Below, piece after piece: positions 45,857 to 57,427 of a DNA stretch of 64,000 nt. How positions within the stretch are numbered: position 1 is the stretch's first letter; every line of letters starts with the position of its first letter. A model generated the notes under the pieces. That model ran no database searches and was not told the DNA's origin. It saw only the letters and a program-made list of their open reading frames with translations. A program made the position numbers and the translations under genes. The DNA lies in contig BCKC01000001.1 of assembly GCA_001600455.1 (NCBI GenBank), forward strand, positions 1,762,441 to 1,826,440. The letters run 5' to 3'. The DNA is from Endocalyx cinctus (taxonomy: Eukaryota; Ascomycota; Sordariomycetes; Amphisphaeriales; Apiosporaceae).

Positions 45857-48483
45857 CTACAGCTCGTCTTTAACGTGATCGGCATCTTTACTGCCTGTGC
45901 TTAAATCTTCCATAGCCATGATCTTAACCACCAGACTGGTCCAGCCGGTAAAGTGTTGAGTTCGTTGTCCCTGGCCGGTCTCAGGGTTATATTGCTCCCA
46001 TGCGAATCCTGTCTCTTTCCAACTCTTATAGATAGTGTCTACAAGATTCTTACGTAGTTGGACGTATAGATCTCTAGCTTTATCGGTGTAGGGGCACTCC
46101 GCATCCAAGGCATATTCCTATTACATAATTAGTCAGTCGGTCTTCCAGAAAGATAAAAGCACGTAGTCAGACAACGTAGTACATATAAACTTACCCGAAG
46201 TTGTATTAAGACAAGATAGTTGATATTGATCCACACAGGGCTTCTCCAGTAATTCTCATCTGTGCCGTAGAGCTCGGATTTCTTGCTCAAACTTCTGATG
46301 CCGTGAGGGCTAAACAATTCCTCCTCGTCACCAATGAGATCAAGAACCTTCTCCAGCTTAGGGTCGGCATGATCGATCAAACCCATCATGAAAGGGAACA
46401 ATGAGATGTAACCCTTATGACAAACAAGTTCATGCTCCTCGAATGCGTCAATGGTAGCATCGCAGAAGCACTGGTCCTTCTCGGACCAATGAAGATCAGC
46501 CAAGTTGTGTACGATACCCGAATAAACGGTATTGTATTCCTCTACGTCCTCCGAGAGGCCTACTGCTCCAGCTACTTTGGCGAGGACTCGGGCCATCATC
46601 CCCATCCAAGACATCAAATCGACGTGGAGCTCACCTGGGTGTGGTGGCTGCGGACGGGGATAATCATCCAGACCGCTTGTTAGCACGTGCTGAACGGATC
46701 GACCTCTCCATCGATAAGCCTCTCTTGTCGAATAAGCTTCGCGATCATACGTCTTAATATCTCCGTATTGGGTCTTTTTAAACCAAAAGAACTGGCGTCT
46801 AAGAAGCGGATACAAGTCCTTCAGGTACTTGACACTTAGCTCGGGATAGTCAAGGTGAGCATTTTCAAGGAATGAGTTTGGGGACAATTGCTCCTTGCCC
46901 TGAGGCTGGCTTCCGTTGCTTTGAGCAAGTTTGTTGAGGAAGGCCTCGAGGACCAGGTAGAGTGTAGGGGGGTTAGCGTAGTGAGGGTACTGCACCTGGA
47001 ACTCGGCTGGAACTTTGCTTCGAGCCTCGTCTCCTAGGATTTGTTCTCGGGCAATCCAACCGTCTTCGTCCATAAGATTATACCAGCTCTTGACGATCTC
47101 AAGAGTGAGATCGATATCCCATTCGGAGATAGGGATCAAATGGAAGCCCTCATCCCACAAGAATCCACGAGGGAAGAAAGGACGAGACGGAATACTGGTG
47201 AACAGCTCCTGAGGTCCCTCAAGCTTCTCTTGTTTACGAGCACGGGCCTCGGCCGTCTCTTCCCAGAAACCTTCATTCTCCTCCTCATATTCCGGAGCAT
47301 AGGATCGATCGACTACATGATGACCATAGAAGTAACCAATGCCTCCAGCAAGGTTAGAAAGCATGCTCTTTCCGAATTCCAAGTACTTCTCATCCGTGAA
47401 GGGTGCTTGCGGTGCGAAAACAGTAGAGAATCGAGAGTTAAACGCTTCAGAAGTGGATTTGATCTCTCTCGTCAGGTCTTCACTGGTTAAATCTTTGCCG
47501 GCAGATCCGCTGGAGAACAATATGTCGAACTCGAAGGAACCCTCAAAGACCTTCTGGATAATTTGCGTGTTACCGACATCGGGCTTGTTAAGAAGCTGAT
47601 ATACTTGCCAAGGCGGCGGGGCATCCTCGGGTCCGTAATCTGCAATGATCTGGTCAACACCAGCTTTGAGTTGCTGGAATACAATTTGCTTTGCTTGCCA
47701 CATGTGTTCTTCTCTCAGCGTCAAAGAATGAACGACGGTCTTGTCAAGCTCCCTGGACTCTGATGCGGCATGATCGCTTGTAGGGTGGTCGCCATTACCC
47801 TTAGTAACAACGAGTTTCCAGTCTCCAAGTTCAACAGAGTTTCCAGAAAGAACTACATCGCCGGCAAAACCATTGGGCTCGCCATTTTGGGCAACCTCAA
47901 TACTATTACCAAGACCTTCGGAGGAAACATAGAAGAATACAGTGGTCTGGAGATCTGAGGGAGCATCTTCGCGGAGCTCGCCTTTGATCCGAGCACCCCA
48001 ACTTCCACCGTGGCCACCACCGGGAAATTTGACAAACTCGGTGGTCATGTCAATCTTATTTCCAGCATCATGGATAGTCTGTACACCACCCTTGCGAGTA
48101 TCATACTCTTCCCATCCGTAACCTGCCATACCCTCATTCTGCTCACAGGTATATCGGAAACCTTACAAGAAAATATGTGTTAACGTAGGACTCATAGCAC
48201 GGGTCGAAATATATGATGATGTTGGCGACTCACCGGTTTGGACATCGACATAGTTATCAACTTTTGCCCATAATAAACCAGTGCTCACACTCTTTGGTAT
48301 CCGAGGACGAACACCGAAGTATAAGTTTGGTTTATAAGGCCCCCATAGTAGACTCTGGTTATTTAAACGACTAATTTCATTATGCAGAACAGTCTCATCC
48401 TGAGCAGAGACGGTATCACATGTAAGGAAAAGAGAGAGAAGAGAATAAGACAGCAAAGCTGTCAATTGGTTCAAGGATACCAT
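45857..48483 (-). CDS. CWH41: Mannosyl-oligosaccharide glucosidase I (GH63) with C-terminal KDEL
   Basis: Trims the terminal alpha-1,2 glucose of Glc3Man9GlcNAc2 on new glycoproteins in the ER. Exons are 48483-48234, 48161-46195 and 46117-45857; phases agree, giving 825 residues. The N-terminus MVSLNQLTALLSYSLLSLFL begins a hydrophobic leader ending near DTVSAQDE, so a cleavable signal peptide is plausible. Family segments: NQSLLWGPYKPNLYFGVRPR, GWEEYDTRKGG, FPGGGHGGSWGARIKG, FFPRGFLWDEGFHLIPISEW, LDDYPRPQPPHPGELHVDL and NYWRSPVWININYLVL. The protein ends DADHVKDEL, an ER-retrieval signal. Yeast Cwh41 is a type II membrane protein, so a soluble, KDEL-retained form is notable. An in-frame ATG at 48516 could add 11 residues. 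Confidence 0.95.
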
Positions 48484-49114
48484 GGTAAAAACATGGAATG
48501 AATGAAATGAATACAAGGAGCTAATAAGCGCCCTGTGATGTCAGGTACAATAATCTGATTGAATTTAATTTACTTTCTTTTTCGAAATATGTAAATGTAT
48601 CTCAATTTGAACACGCTTACAGTTTTACTATTTGTGAAGCTGTACGTACATAGGTACGTAACCTCGATCTCTAATTGGATGACATTTATCTTATCATATC
48701 TTATCGATTGGTTCGTAGCTTGACGTCAGAGCTGTTTATAGCACTTTATCCCCCCACTAACTACCACTAAACCCAAGGGACTTTTTAGCTACAAGGCAGT
48801 AGTGTAGTGTGGTATGGATTAGGCTAGTTAGGGTAGCTTATTCAAGAATGACCCACTAAACTTTAGGTAGTAATTAGTGTATACAAACTCTAACTTAAGC
48901 CATAACAAATGCACGGAAATTCTTAGAAGCTCTACCATTAACCCATTATCCATCATCACCATATCCATATATTCTTCTTTCGTCTTTGTTCAACCTAACC
49001 TTTACTATACAATACCGCATACGACCGCTCCGCTCTAATTATACTTCTTTCTAGAATCGACACAGAGTCTCACTGATTAAGAACCCGTCAAGATATTGAA
49101 AACCAGCCACCACA
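48484..49114. other. Divergent promoter region (CWH41 / SNRNP27)
   Basis: Holds the promoters of the two divergent genes. TGACGTCA-like text occurs at 48721-48728 (a possible CRE/ATF-type site; GACGTCA is exact). The right side is CT-rich near the SNRNP27 start. No gene seen. Confidence 0.55.
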
Positions 49115-50074
49115 ATGGGTCGACGTCGAAACCGCCCTGGCCCCGATAATAGGCAGATGCGGGATGAGCCCGAAGCTCGCAACCGGAACCCAGCAGGCCC
49201 CGGCGCGCGCGACCAGAAACGAGATAGAGACCGTCGGGTTCGTTCTCGCTCGCGTTCCCCTCGGAGAGAACGAGACCAGAGAGACCCGCGAGACCGACGT
49301 GATTATAGAGATCGCTCTCGCTCCCGTGATCGAAACCACAGGCGGGATCGCGACCAGGATAGAGAAAGACCGCGTGAATATAATGATAAAAGACAAGATA
49401 AACAAAAAGATAGACACCGTGATGATAATCGCGATACTATTCCTAAACATCGGGATCGGGATGGAGAGCGTGCCGCCCCCGATGCGTCTTCAAGACCAGG
49501 TACGATGCAAGCTGCAAGACAGAATCACCCGCATTCTGAAGAATATACGATTAACGTCAACTCTACCACAGAAAAACACGGTGGTCGTAGGTCTATATCA
49601 CCTTCGGGAAAGCCAGAGCGCGATAATGCACACAACGCGCCTCTACCGTCGAGACCCCGAGCGATGGACCGAGGTTCCAGTGGACCGTCCCTCTCTTTCA
49701 AAGTGGGAAAACACGAAGATGAATCGTCGAAACGTAAGAACGGCAAGAAAGGTCGCGACGAAGCGCGGGCAGGATCTCCCGACGACGAGATGCGGCGTGG
49801 AAGAAGCGAAGATAGGACGCCTCGAGAAGATTACGACGACGCTATGGATGAAGACCGCGACGAAGTCGAGGAGGAGGACGAAGACCTGGTTGTGGAAGAT
49901 GATGGCCTCGCCGCTATGCAAGCCATGATGGGCTTCGGAGGCTTCGGCACTACCAAGGGAACCAAGGTCCAGGGTAACAACGCCGGTGGCGTGCGAAAGG
50001 AGAAGAAAGCCGAATACCGCCAGTACATGAACCGTGTCGGCGGTTTCAATAGACCACTCAGTCCATCGCGATAA
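49115..50074 (+). CDS. SNRNP27: U4/U6.U5 tri-snRNP-associated protein SNRNP27-like
   Basis: A small spliceosome component of the U4/U6.U5 tri-snRNP, recognised by its conserved C-terminal domain. Single exon, 319 residues. The first 130 residues are an Arg/Asp/Ser-rich RD/RS stretch (RSRSRSPRRERDQR), as expected for this family and other splicing proteins. The middle is charged and disordered (KHEDESSKRKNGKKGRDEA, then an acidic patch). The C-terminal 55 residues carry the signature MMGFGGFGTTKGTKVQGN...KAEYRQYMNRVGGFNRPLS. It is longer than animal SNRNP27 because of the extended charged middle. The ATG at 49115 has a good context (CACAATGG). Confidence 0.9.
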   Translation: MGRRRNRPGPDNRQMRDEPEARNRNPAGPGARDQKRDRDRRVRSRSRSPRRERDQRDPRDRRDYRDRSRSRDRNHRRDRDQDRERPREYNDKRQDKQKDRHRDDNRDTIPKHRDRDGERAAPDASSRPGTMQAARQNHPHSEEYTINVNSTTEKHGGRRSISPSGKPERDNAHNAPLPSRPRAMDRGSSGPSLSFKVGKHEDESSKRKNGKKGRDEARAGSPDDEMRRGRSEDRTPREDYDDAMDEDRDEVEEEDEDLVVEDDGLAAMQAMMGFGGFGTTKGTKVQGNNAGGVRKEKKAEYRQYMNRVGGFNRPLSPSR

Positions 50075-50823
50075 TTTATCGAATATTTTTATTCATTCAT
50101 GCACCGGGGTATTCATATAGCATTTACATCGCTCGGAGAGCCAAGCAGCTACTAGGCGGCTGGCAGAGGGAGGTTGTATTGCCTGAATCATCCCTAATAC
50201 ACCAATGTGAGTAGACAGAAGCCAGGACAGGATTTCGAAGATAGGAACTATATCTTTGAATGAATAATAAAGCAATTGATACCCTTAATTTGACACTTGC
50301 TTCATAAAATATACTTGTCTCACCTAAAAGGTCACGCTGTGCGACAAGAATTGTTATATTAATAACTTCAAATCGTCAGATATTTTGCGGTCCTTTAAAA
50401 TCTACTTTTTATGTACGCAAATAACTCGAGTTAGGGGAAAACATATGGGCGTAGATGCTATTTCGTACACAAATCTCAAGCTCATCGTGATAAGCACTCC
50501 CCGATGCCGCCTAGTATGAAGTTCGCTATACCCAGTATTGACATTTCTGAAGTATAAAGATCACTGAATTACAAGAAGCAGACCACAGCGCGAAATATCA
50601 CCAACCCGATAAGATAAGGCCCTGATTTGAGATCTTCTCTTAAACGTATCCAACTGGCCATGTCCTCCATATAGCCTTAAGAAACATGCATGTGCACCCG
50701 GACATCACCAATAAGGGGCTCTCATCCAAAAAAAAAAAAAAAAAAAATAATCGGACTTGAAATTTTTGGGCAGAAGCAAACCAACTAAGACACATGAGTT
50801 TATTTACTTACTTATTTTCATCT
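50075..50823. other. Convergent 3' region with A20 run
   Basis: Between SNRNP27 (+) and the aspartic protease gene (-). An A20 run is at 50728-50747. No gene seen. Confidence 0.65.
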
Positions 50824-52356
50824 TTAATCGGTGCGCTGAGCGAACTTAAGCTCCATCTTCTCTGAAACATCGAAGACGACGACGATCTCCTGCATGAAGG
50901 TATCGCCGAGGATGTAAGAGCCGGACTGGCCGGCACCTATGCCAGAGAGGCAGCGGTTGGAGCCCTCAGCGGCGGTTTCGGGCAGGATCATGCTGGAAGG
51001 GTGAGTACGGACGGGCACGCCACCGATGACGACGTCGAGCGCGGGAGGCACGGCGTCGCAGGCCACGCTCCAGACCATGGAGTCCTCGCGCACGCCGGCG
51101 GGCTCGTAGGCGGCGTTGATCGCGGCCGCGACCTCGGTCGGGAACAGGTTGATGGTCGTGCCCGAGTCCACCAGCATGTTCGGCAGGTTCGTCGCGTTCT
51201 GCCCTATCGTGCTGCTGTTCCATTGGATCGCGTCGATCACGATGTCGTAGTAGAAGTAGTCCTCTCGGCCGGTCACCAGCTTTCCCTATTAGACGTGAGC
51301 GGGGAATTCCCAATCAGTTTATTTACTTACTGCCTTCGCTCTTACGACGATTCATATCGAGAATAAGCGAAGGGAAAGAGAAGGAAAACCAGTAAGGAGC
51401 TAAACCTTACCTTCTGAATCGGGACCGTTGTATACTCTCCCGTCGTTACCGGGGGGACACCGCCGAAAGCGATGAACGACCGTTCCTCGTCGCGGGACAT
51501 GGCGAAGCTAAGAACCGGGTCCGCAACCTGGGCCGCGCCCATGGTCTCGACTAAAGGAGAATAGTTTACTAACGTGTCGAGGCTATCCTCGTTTCTATCC
51601 GCTCCCGTGAAAGCAGCAGTCAGGCCTCGGAGACCCAATCCTAGGATGCCGCTCGACACGCCATCGCCGCCGAAGGCAGCTACGTTGACGAGAGCGAACT
51701 GCTGTTCGGGGATCGTCACGTTGGCTACCGTAATACTTTGAGAAAGCAGAATAATTAGCCGATAACCTTTCGACTCCAAGCGTGTGTAGGCTTTGGGTAA
51801 AGTTCATTGCTTACTCGGCGTATCCCATTTCCCCATTTAAGTAATCACCACTCAGATACGAGATGTTCAAATTCTGGTTATCGATCCTGCCTCCGGGGAA
51901 ATCGCCCTTGAAGTACGGGCCGAACATGCAATCCTCTTCGGTCAGCTCGTCTCCGTAATAAGGGTCGATGCAGGTGAAGCCCTCCTGGACCAGCCACGTG
52001 TCCGAACTGCCCGTATCGGGGATCATGTAGTAACTTTCGGCGCCGAAGCCGACCTGCATGATGTACTCGACCTGGTTCAGCTCGGCCCGGATATTATCTA
52101 CGCCCTCGGGTTCGTCGTCGAGGAGGGACTCGTCCCACAGGACCCGGTTCTTCCGGATCTGCCGAAGTACGTCGAGCGTGCGCGAGGTGCCCGGCGGACG
52201 CCGGATTCGCGGCAGCGGGTGGTAGTTGTCCGTGATGGAGAGGCCGGCCTTGGCCGCGTGGTTGCGTGTTGACGCCATCTGGTCTGTTACGGGAACGGCC
52301 CCTCCGAACCCGAGAGTAAGGCTGCTCACCAGGGCGCGTAATGCAAAATGAGCCAT
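50824..52356 (-). CDS. Secreted aspartic protease, pepsin family A1 (3 exons)
   Basis: An extracellular or vacuolar endopeptidase of the pepsin family. Exons are 52356-51815, 51735-51411 and 51285-50824, joined in phase to give 442 residues. The N-terminus is a signal peptide (ALRALVSSLTLGFGGAVP) followed by a propeptide of roughly 80 residues rich in Arg. Both catalytic aspartates are present: DTGSS (Asp 114) and VDSGTT (Asp 329). Also visible are SGILGLGLRGLTAAF, FIAFGGVPP and the C-terminal GSYILGDTFMQEIVVVFD. Cys pairs FTCIDPYYG...EDC and SVACDA...NRCLSG fit the usual disulfides. No GPI tail is seen, so it is probably released. The frame is GC-rich around 51000-51250. Confidence 0.93.
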
Positions 52357-53264
52357 GACGGGACGTCCGAAGATGAGATTTAATAGGTAGCACGGTAAGA
52401 AGAAAGGGGTAAGACAGTAGGGACGGAATGGTCACCTAGGGACTTAATCTCTCTACATATTATACATGTTGGCAAACTCTCACTTATGTATTTAATTGTT
52501 ACTAGACATTGCCGATAGTTCATGGCAGAGGCAGAGATGACTTTCATTTGTAAATGAAAATGACGGGAACTAGTATATTGAGCCAAGAAAAGAAAGAAGT
52601 CGGCTGTATATCAATGCTACCTAGGGAGGTCTACTAGAGCCAACTACATCGATAAGCGAGCCATGATAGACGACATAATTACTACATAACGAGCAGAGGT
52701 GAGGAAAGATATTATAATTGTAACACCATGATCTCCTCTCACTCCACATGAGACGGCCTATGTAGAAGCATATTATTGGTCTCACAATACCAGAACACGT
52801 CGTATGCTGAAAAATGACAATACTAGTGAGATTTCGGATAAATTAAAACAATATAAAAATTAAGAACTCAGTCGTTTAGGACCCAGGTAGAACCAGGCTC
52901 AGGCTTATATAAAGTATGAATAATACCTGTGAACCAAAGACGGTCAAAAAAGATGACGATGTTCGACGTTCATGATCCACTATGTATGCCGCCTATGTGA
53001 ACCACTCTGGGCGCCTAAGACCCGCCAGCCCGCCTGTCATTAGTTGCCCAATTAGGGCACCGGGCACCACTGCGCACCTATGATAGAGCCCGTGAAGTTT
53101 TTAGGTTTTTAGCAGTCACAGACAAAAAGTATTTTATCCATGGGAAGATTAGACAAGAACTGCCTCCATACCAACATTGATCAAAAAGGAATTTATTATT
53201 AATTTACCGTTTTTATCATTAAACGAAACAATAATAATAAAGCATCCTTTAAAAAAAAGAAGAC
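52357..53264. other. Divergent promoter region (aspartic protease / ELP5)
   Basis: AT-rich, no gene recognised. Promoters of the two divergent genes must lie here. Confidence 0.6.
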
Positions 53265-54750
53265 ATGCCGCCGTCGGCGCAGTCCGAGCACGCCCGCTCT
53301 CATGCGCTGCTTCTTCTGCAGAAATTGCTCAACTTGCGCGACGGCGCCAGTCCGCTGACCCTCGTCCTCGACACCCTCGAGCAGAGCGGCAAGCCATTGA
53401 TTCGAGAATTTATAACGAGGGCTAAGGTCGGTAGCATATTTATTTGCCAGTAATTTATTTCATTTTAACCCCTCCCTTTTACTCTACCCCCCCGCATTAC
53501 ATCATTTGCAGTGTTATATATCCATTATATTATATACTGTTTTCGTTTGTCATATACTACGGTGCGGCTATGTATGCGCGAGTAGGCGTAAATACGCGAG
53601 CAGGTATAGCATGAAGTTTTATACTCTTGTTATATTTCTCAAGTCCTGCCTTATTCGCCCGCTTACCTTCGTAAAGTCGAAAGAGAGAGACGAATTAACT
53701 AACCATCATAACAAATGGACCATGACTAGATATCTAAGAGTAAAATAATATTTTTATCCTTCAGCACGTTGAAACCGCCGCCTGAGGCGGACATTTTCGT
53801 CAAGGCGCGGGGGAAATCAACGGAGGCCCTACGAGCCGAGATCACCTCGCACTACTCGCCCGGGACGGCCGGTCACTCTCACCGCACGTAACACTCCAAC
53901 CCCCCTTTCTTTTCCTTCCTGCCTTTAATACTCATAGAAAAAAATAATAAAATAAACAGGAGTCCTCCTCGTAATCGATGAGCTAAACCCCTTAGCCTCC
54001 CATTCTTCCACGGCGGCAGGAAACAACCTTCCCCTACCGCACTTCCTCAGCAGCTTAATCACCTCCCCATCCGTCTCCCTCGTGGCCGCGTACCACGCGG
54101 ACGTGCCCCTTTCGGGCCCGGCCCCGCCGAACGAGTACGAGCCGCACCCGCTGACGGTCCTGGGCCACCTCGCGACCGCCGTCCTGCGCGTCTCGAGCCT
54201 CGGCCAGGCCGCCGCGCGGCGCGCCGCCCGGAACCGGTCGCTTCCCGAACCAGAGTTCGGGCTCGGCGAGGGGAGGGAGGGCGTTCTCGTCGGCTTATGC
54301 CGCGGTGTTCCGACCGGTACTCGCGACGCTAGGCTTGTCGGGGATGTTAGCGGTAGTCGCTCCCTGGTGCTGGAGATGGAGCTGCGGAGGAGGAGCGGTA
54401 GAGCGGTGATGGAGAAGTTCGTGCTCGTCGCTCCGAGCGGTGGCAGTGCTAGAAATGCGAACAATAATATCGCTAGTAGCGGTAATAGTAGTCTGTCCAA
54501 AATCTCCCTCCTATCAGATCACCCACTCTTCCGAGATGTGGCAGAGATGGGTGACGGTGCCGGAGAGGATGGAGCGGAACCCGAGTCGACATTTAGCCTG
54601 AGACTGACGGATAAGCAGAGACGGGACAGAGAGGGTATCGTGTTGCCGTATTTCGATGCCCAGAAAGATGTGGGCGCTGGCGAGGGAGGTAGGATCCTGT
54701 ATGATATGGGTCGGGAGGATGATTTTGATGATGAGGAAGATGAGATTTGA
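53265..54750 (+). CDS. ELP5: Elongator complex subunit Elp5 (Iki1), splice sites partly uncertain
   Basis: Part of the Elp4-5-6 RecA-like ring of Elongator, needed for wobble-uridine modification of tRNA. Exon 1 begins MPPSAQSEHARSHALLLLQK and continues LVLDTLEQSGKPLIREFI. A second exon from 53765 reads TLKPPPEADIFVKARGKS, and the third from 53960 reads VLLVIDELNPLAS. The C-terminus (RLTDKQRRDREGIVLPYFDA, ILYDMGREDDFDDEEDEI) is the Elp5 signature. In-phase joining needs a donor at 53449/53450 (CCA then GTAATT) and a weak donor at 53871/53872 (GTCACT). The stronger-looking GTAACA at 53888 gives the wrong phase, so the second junction is uncertain. About 360 residues with this model. The first intron (315 bases) is long and could hide another small exon. 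Confidence 0.85.
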
Positions 54751-55076
54751 TAACATACACGCATAATAAAAGAAACAACGCTACGTAATACTTTGGTTTT
54801 TTGGTTGCTGTACTTTGGTCGTGAAACTTTCCTCATTATGGATTTTGACTTCTGCCCAACTAGGCGTTTACTGTACGTCCATAGCGGGCGTTTGTTTTGT
54901 TTTGTTTTTTTATCTTTACCTGTCTAATGTACATATAGAACAGTGTACAGCGTAGTAAAAGGTCGCTTACACTTCCCAAAATCCTTGGCCAGTTTAGATT
55001 CTCAGGACTCAAGGGTACACGAAGGTCGACTCGGCTGTGTTTCTTGAAACTTTGGATTCACTTGAGCCAGCGGGTC
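54751..55076. other. Convergent 3' region
   Basis: Short interval between ELP5 (+) and the proteasome gene (-), containing both 3' UTRs. Nothing else seen. Confidence 0.7.
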
Positions 55077-56044
55077 TTACTCATCCACCTGCATACCCTC
55101 TCCTTCGCCTGCCTCACCACTTGTCTCGCCATCATCCGCCACGCTGTCGATCCACTCCCGGACGTCGGTACCATCGTGGACCTTGAAGGTCTCTAGGGCT
55201 CTCTTACCAGGCTCTCGGAAGCCGACGACGCCGACGCTGGTGTTGTCAACGGTGAGCTCGCGATCCTGGACGAGGGTCTCCTTAAGGGCCTTGAGGCCGT
55301 GTCGGATTAGCTCGTCCCTCCCGCAGTCCGGGAAATTATCCAGGTTCTTCTCGAGGTAGGTACGGGCCATCTGGGAGCGGGCGCCGATGGCGCAGGCAAG
55401 CATCTCCTGCGTCATGCCGCTGGGTTGGAACTCGAATAGGTGGGGTCCGGCCTCGTCGACGCCGGCCACCAGGAGACCTACACCATACGGCCGCTTGCCG
55501 TAATGCTGCGTGTTCATCTGTGCCTTGTCGCCGATCAGCGATACCAGAGTGTCGAGGGGCATGGCTCGGTCGTATGTCAGCCGCTGCGAGAGGCATTGCT
55601 GTTTCATGAAGTTGGAGAGGACGCGCGCGTCCGAGGTAAGACCGGCGATGGCGAGTCCAACGTGTTCGTCTACTGCGAATAATTTCTTCTGGTATGACGA
55701 TAGTTCTTCTGCGTTTCGCTATAAAGGATCAAATCGAGATTCTGTCAGTCTTTCGGCTCGAATAAGATGTCCAATAGAGTTGGCGTATATATTGCGAACG
55801 GTCTCTCTTTCTTGTACGGAAACGCACCTTGATTGCACATAAAACAGCGTGAGTCTTGCTAACTATGCCCACTACTACGGATCCCTGCTTCACTGCTTCG
55901 GCGGCATATTCGACCTGAAATATTCTTCCTTGCGGAGAGCTGTAAACTGTTAGTAGATGGCCTGTCTATTCTAGTACTTAGCATGACGTCGCTTCTCTTA
56001 GCTTACAATGTGACGGAATCGTTATCGTAATTGTTTCTGAACAT
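55077..56044 (-). CDS. PRE5: 20S proteasome alpha subunit Pre5 / PSMA1 (3 exons)
   Basis: Structural alpha-ring subunit of the 20S proteasome (yeast alpha6, human PSMA1). Exons are 56044-56007 ([13 protein letters not shown]), 55939-55828 ([20 protein letters not shown]) and 55718-55077; phases agree, 263 residues. The N-terminal proteasome alpha signature RIFQVEYA is present. The subunit is identified as PSMA1/Pre5 by [59 protein letters not shown] and [20 protein letters not shown]. The C-terminal tail is acidic (about 20 residues rich in Glu, Gly and Asp). The very short first exon, split inside VTF, is missed by long-frame searches. Confidence 0.95.
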
Positions 56045-56875
56045 TATGTAGATGATATACGCAATCTATGGTATTTTAATATTATAGATATGTTCTCCTG
56101 TGAGTTGGTAGGCGTTTGGTAGTTATTCGTCTGTATTGTCGTTGTGATTGAAACGTATTTGCAGGTAAAGCAAGGCTGGAGCTCTCTCTACGGGTTAGAA
56201 AGTAGGTAGCAGTAGTGAGTAAATGCGCAAGGCAGCTCTAGAGCTTCGTCGTTCATCCCTTTTAGGCTTAGTGTATGCTTACCAGAGTACTGTATCAGTA
56301 TATCAGTATACCTAATAAATACTTATCAGAGATCACTGGGGAAGCTGTTAGGGGCTTGAGCTACCTAATTTCTAGATACTTAGTAGGTAGCTTACACTAG
56401 GTTATTAGTGTACTAAAAGTATTCCAGCCACTCTTTCGAGTGCTTGGATACTAACTTAGTCCCTATAATTGTGGCTTAAGCTCTCTAACAATAGTGATGC
56501 ATTCTTAGCGGGTCTTTCTAGTATTAAGGCTGACGACAACCTTACTAGAATTACATGTATCTTGCTAATCCTGAATACCTTCTAATAACAACTACGACAA
56601 CCACGACCACTATTATTACCCCTTCCGATTCGATATCGATCTCTCCTTATACTTTTTCATTTGTTCTATATTTTCTGTAAACTTAACACACCTATTGAAC
56701 CACATTCCATCAGACGCGCACAGGTGCGAGATAGGCGGCTAGAACTACGAAAAGCGTCATACAGAAAAAAGAAAGCCAGCCTCTGAAAGTCTTCCCACTC
56801 ATCCAACCCGCCTTCCTCCTTTATTCGATCGCAAAACTTCATTTCCCGACAGAAGAAAATAAATTATCCGACAAG
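56045..56875. other. Divergent promoter region (PRE5 / VPS55)
   Basis: About 0.8 kb, AT-rich, no gene. Promoters of PRE5 and VPS55 must lie here. Confidence 0.6.
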
Positions 56876-57427
56876 ATGCCTAGCGCCGGGCTCAAGACCA
56901 TCATAGCCCTCTCTTTCGTGTTAGCGGTGGGATTCCTGCTAGTTATACTTTCGTGCGCGCTATGGAAGGTGTACTACCCGTTGATCATCGTGGGAACGTA
57001 CGTCATTGCTCCCGTGCCAAATTGGATTTGCAGCCGAATCGCGAACCCGGACGATTTCGTTGAGAGCTCTGGAAATGCCGTGCTGGATCTCGGCCGCTTC
57101 TGTACCGGATTTCTCGTTGTCATGGGCATTGGTGAGCATCCCTTTCTCCCCTGTTCTTTACTTCCCATTTCCTTGTTCTTGAGAAACATTTATCGGCGCG
57201 GGCTATATATAAACTCGTAAAAGCGAACCGCCGGAAACTTCCCTCTTTGTACTGAAAATGCGCTATCCTACCCGGTACTAACTGGAACTTCAGCTCTCCC
57301 CGTCGTCCTCGCACACTCGCATCTGATCGATATCGGTGCCATGATCATGTGCATCGTGGGTGGTCTATTAATCTACTCGACTATCGTAAGCTTCGGCATG
57401 TTCTTTCAGGAAGACCAAGAATTTTAA
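56876..57427 (+). CDS. VPS55: Vacuolar protein sorting protein Vps55 (LEPROT / OB-RGRP family), 2 exons
   Basis: A four-span endosomal membrane protein acting with Vps68 in late-endosome-to-vacuole traffic. Exon 1 (56876-57131) and exon 2 (57294-57427) join in phase across a 162-base intron with a TACTAAC branch site at 57277-57283. The product is 129 residues, the usual size. Four hydrophobic segments are clear: ALSFVLAVGFLLVILSCALW, YYPLIIVGTYVIAPVP, LDLGRFCTGFLVVMGIALPV and IGAMIMCIVGGLLIYSTIVS. Family hallmarks include NWICSRIANPDDF and VLAHSHLIDIGA. Confidence 0.95.

Noticed and set aside
49164..49928. 254-codon frame overlapping the SNRNP27 gene on the same strand
   Set aside because: It is a shadow of the Arg/Asp-rich coding frame; the overlapping frame carries the conserved C-terminal domain.
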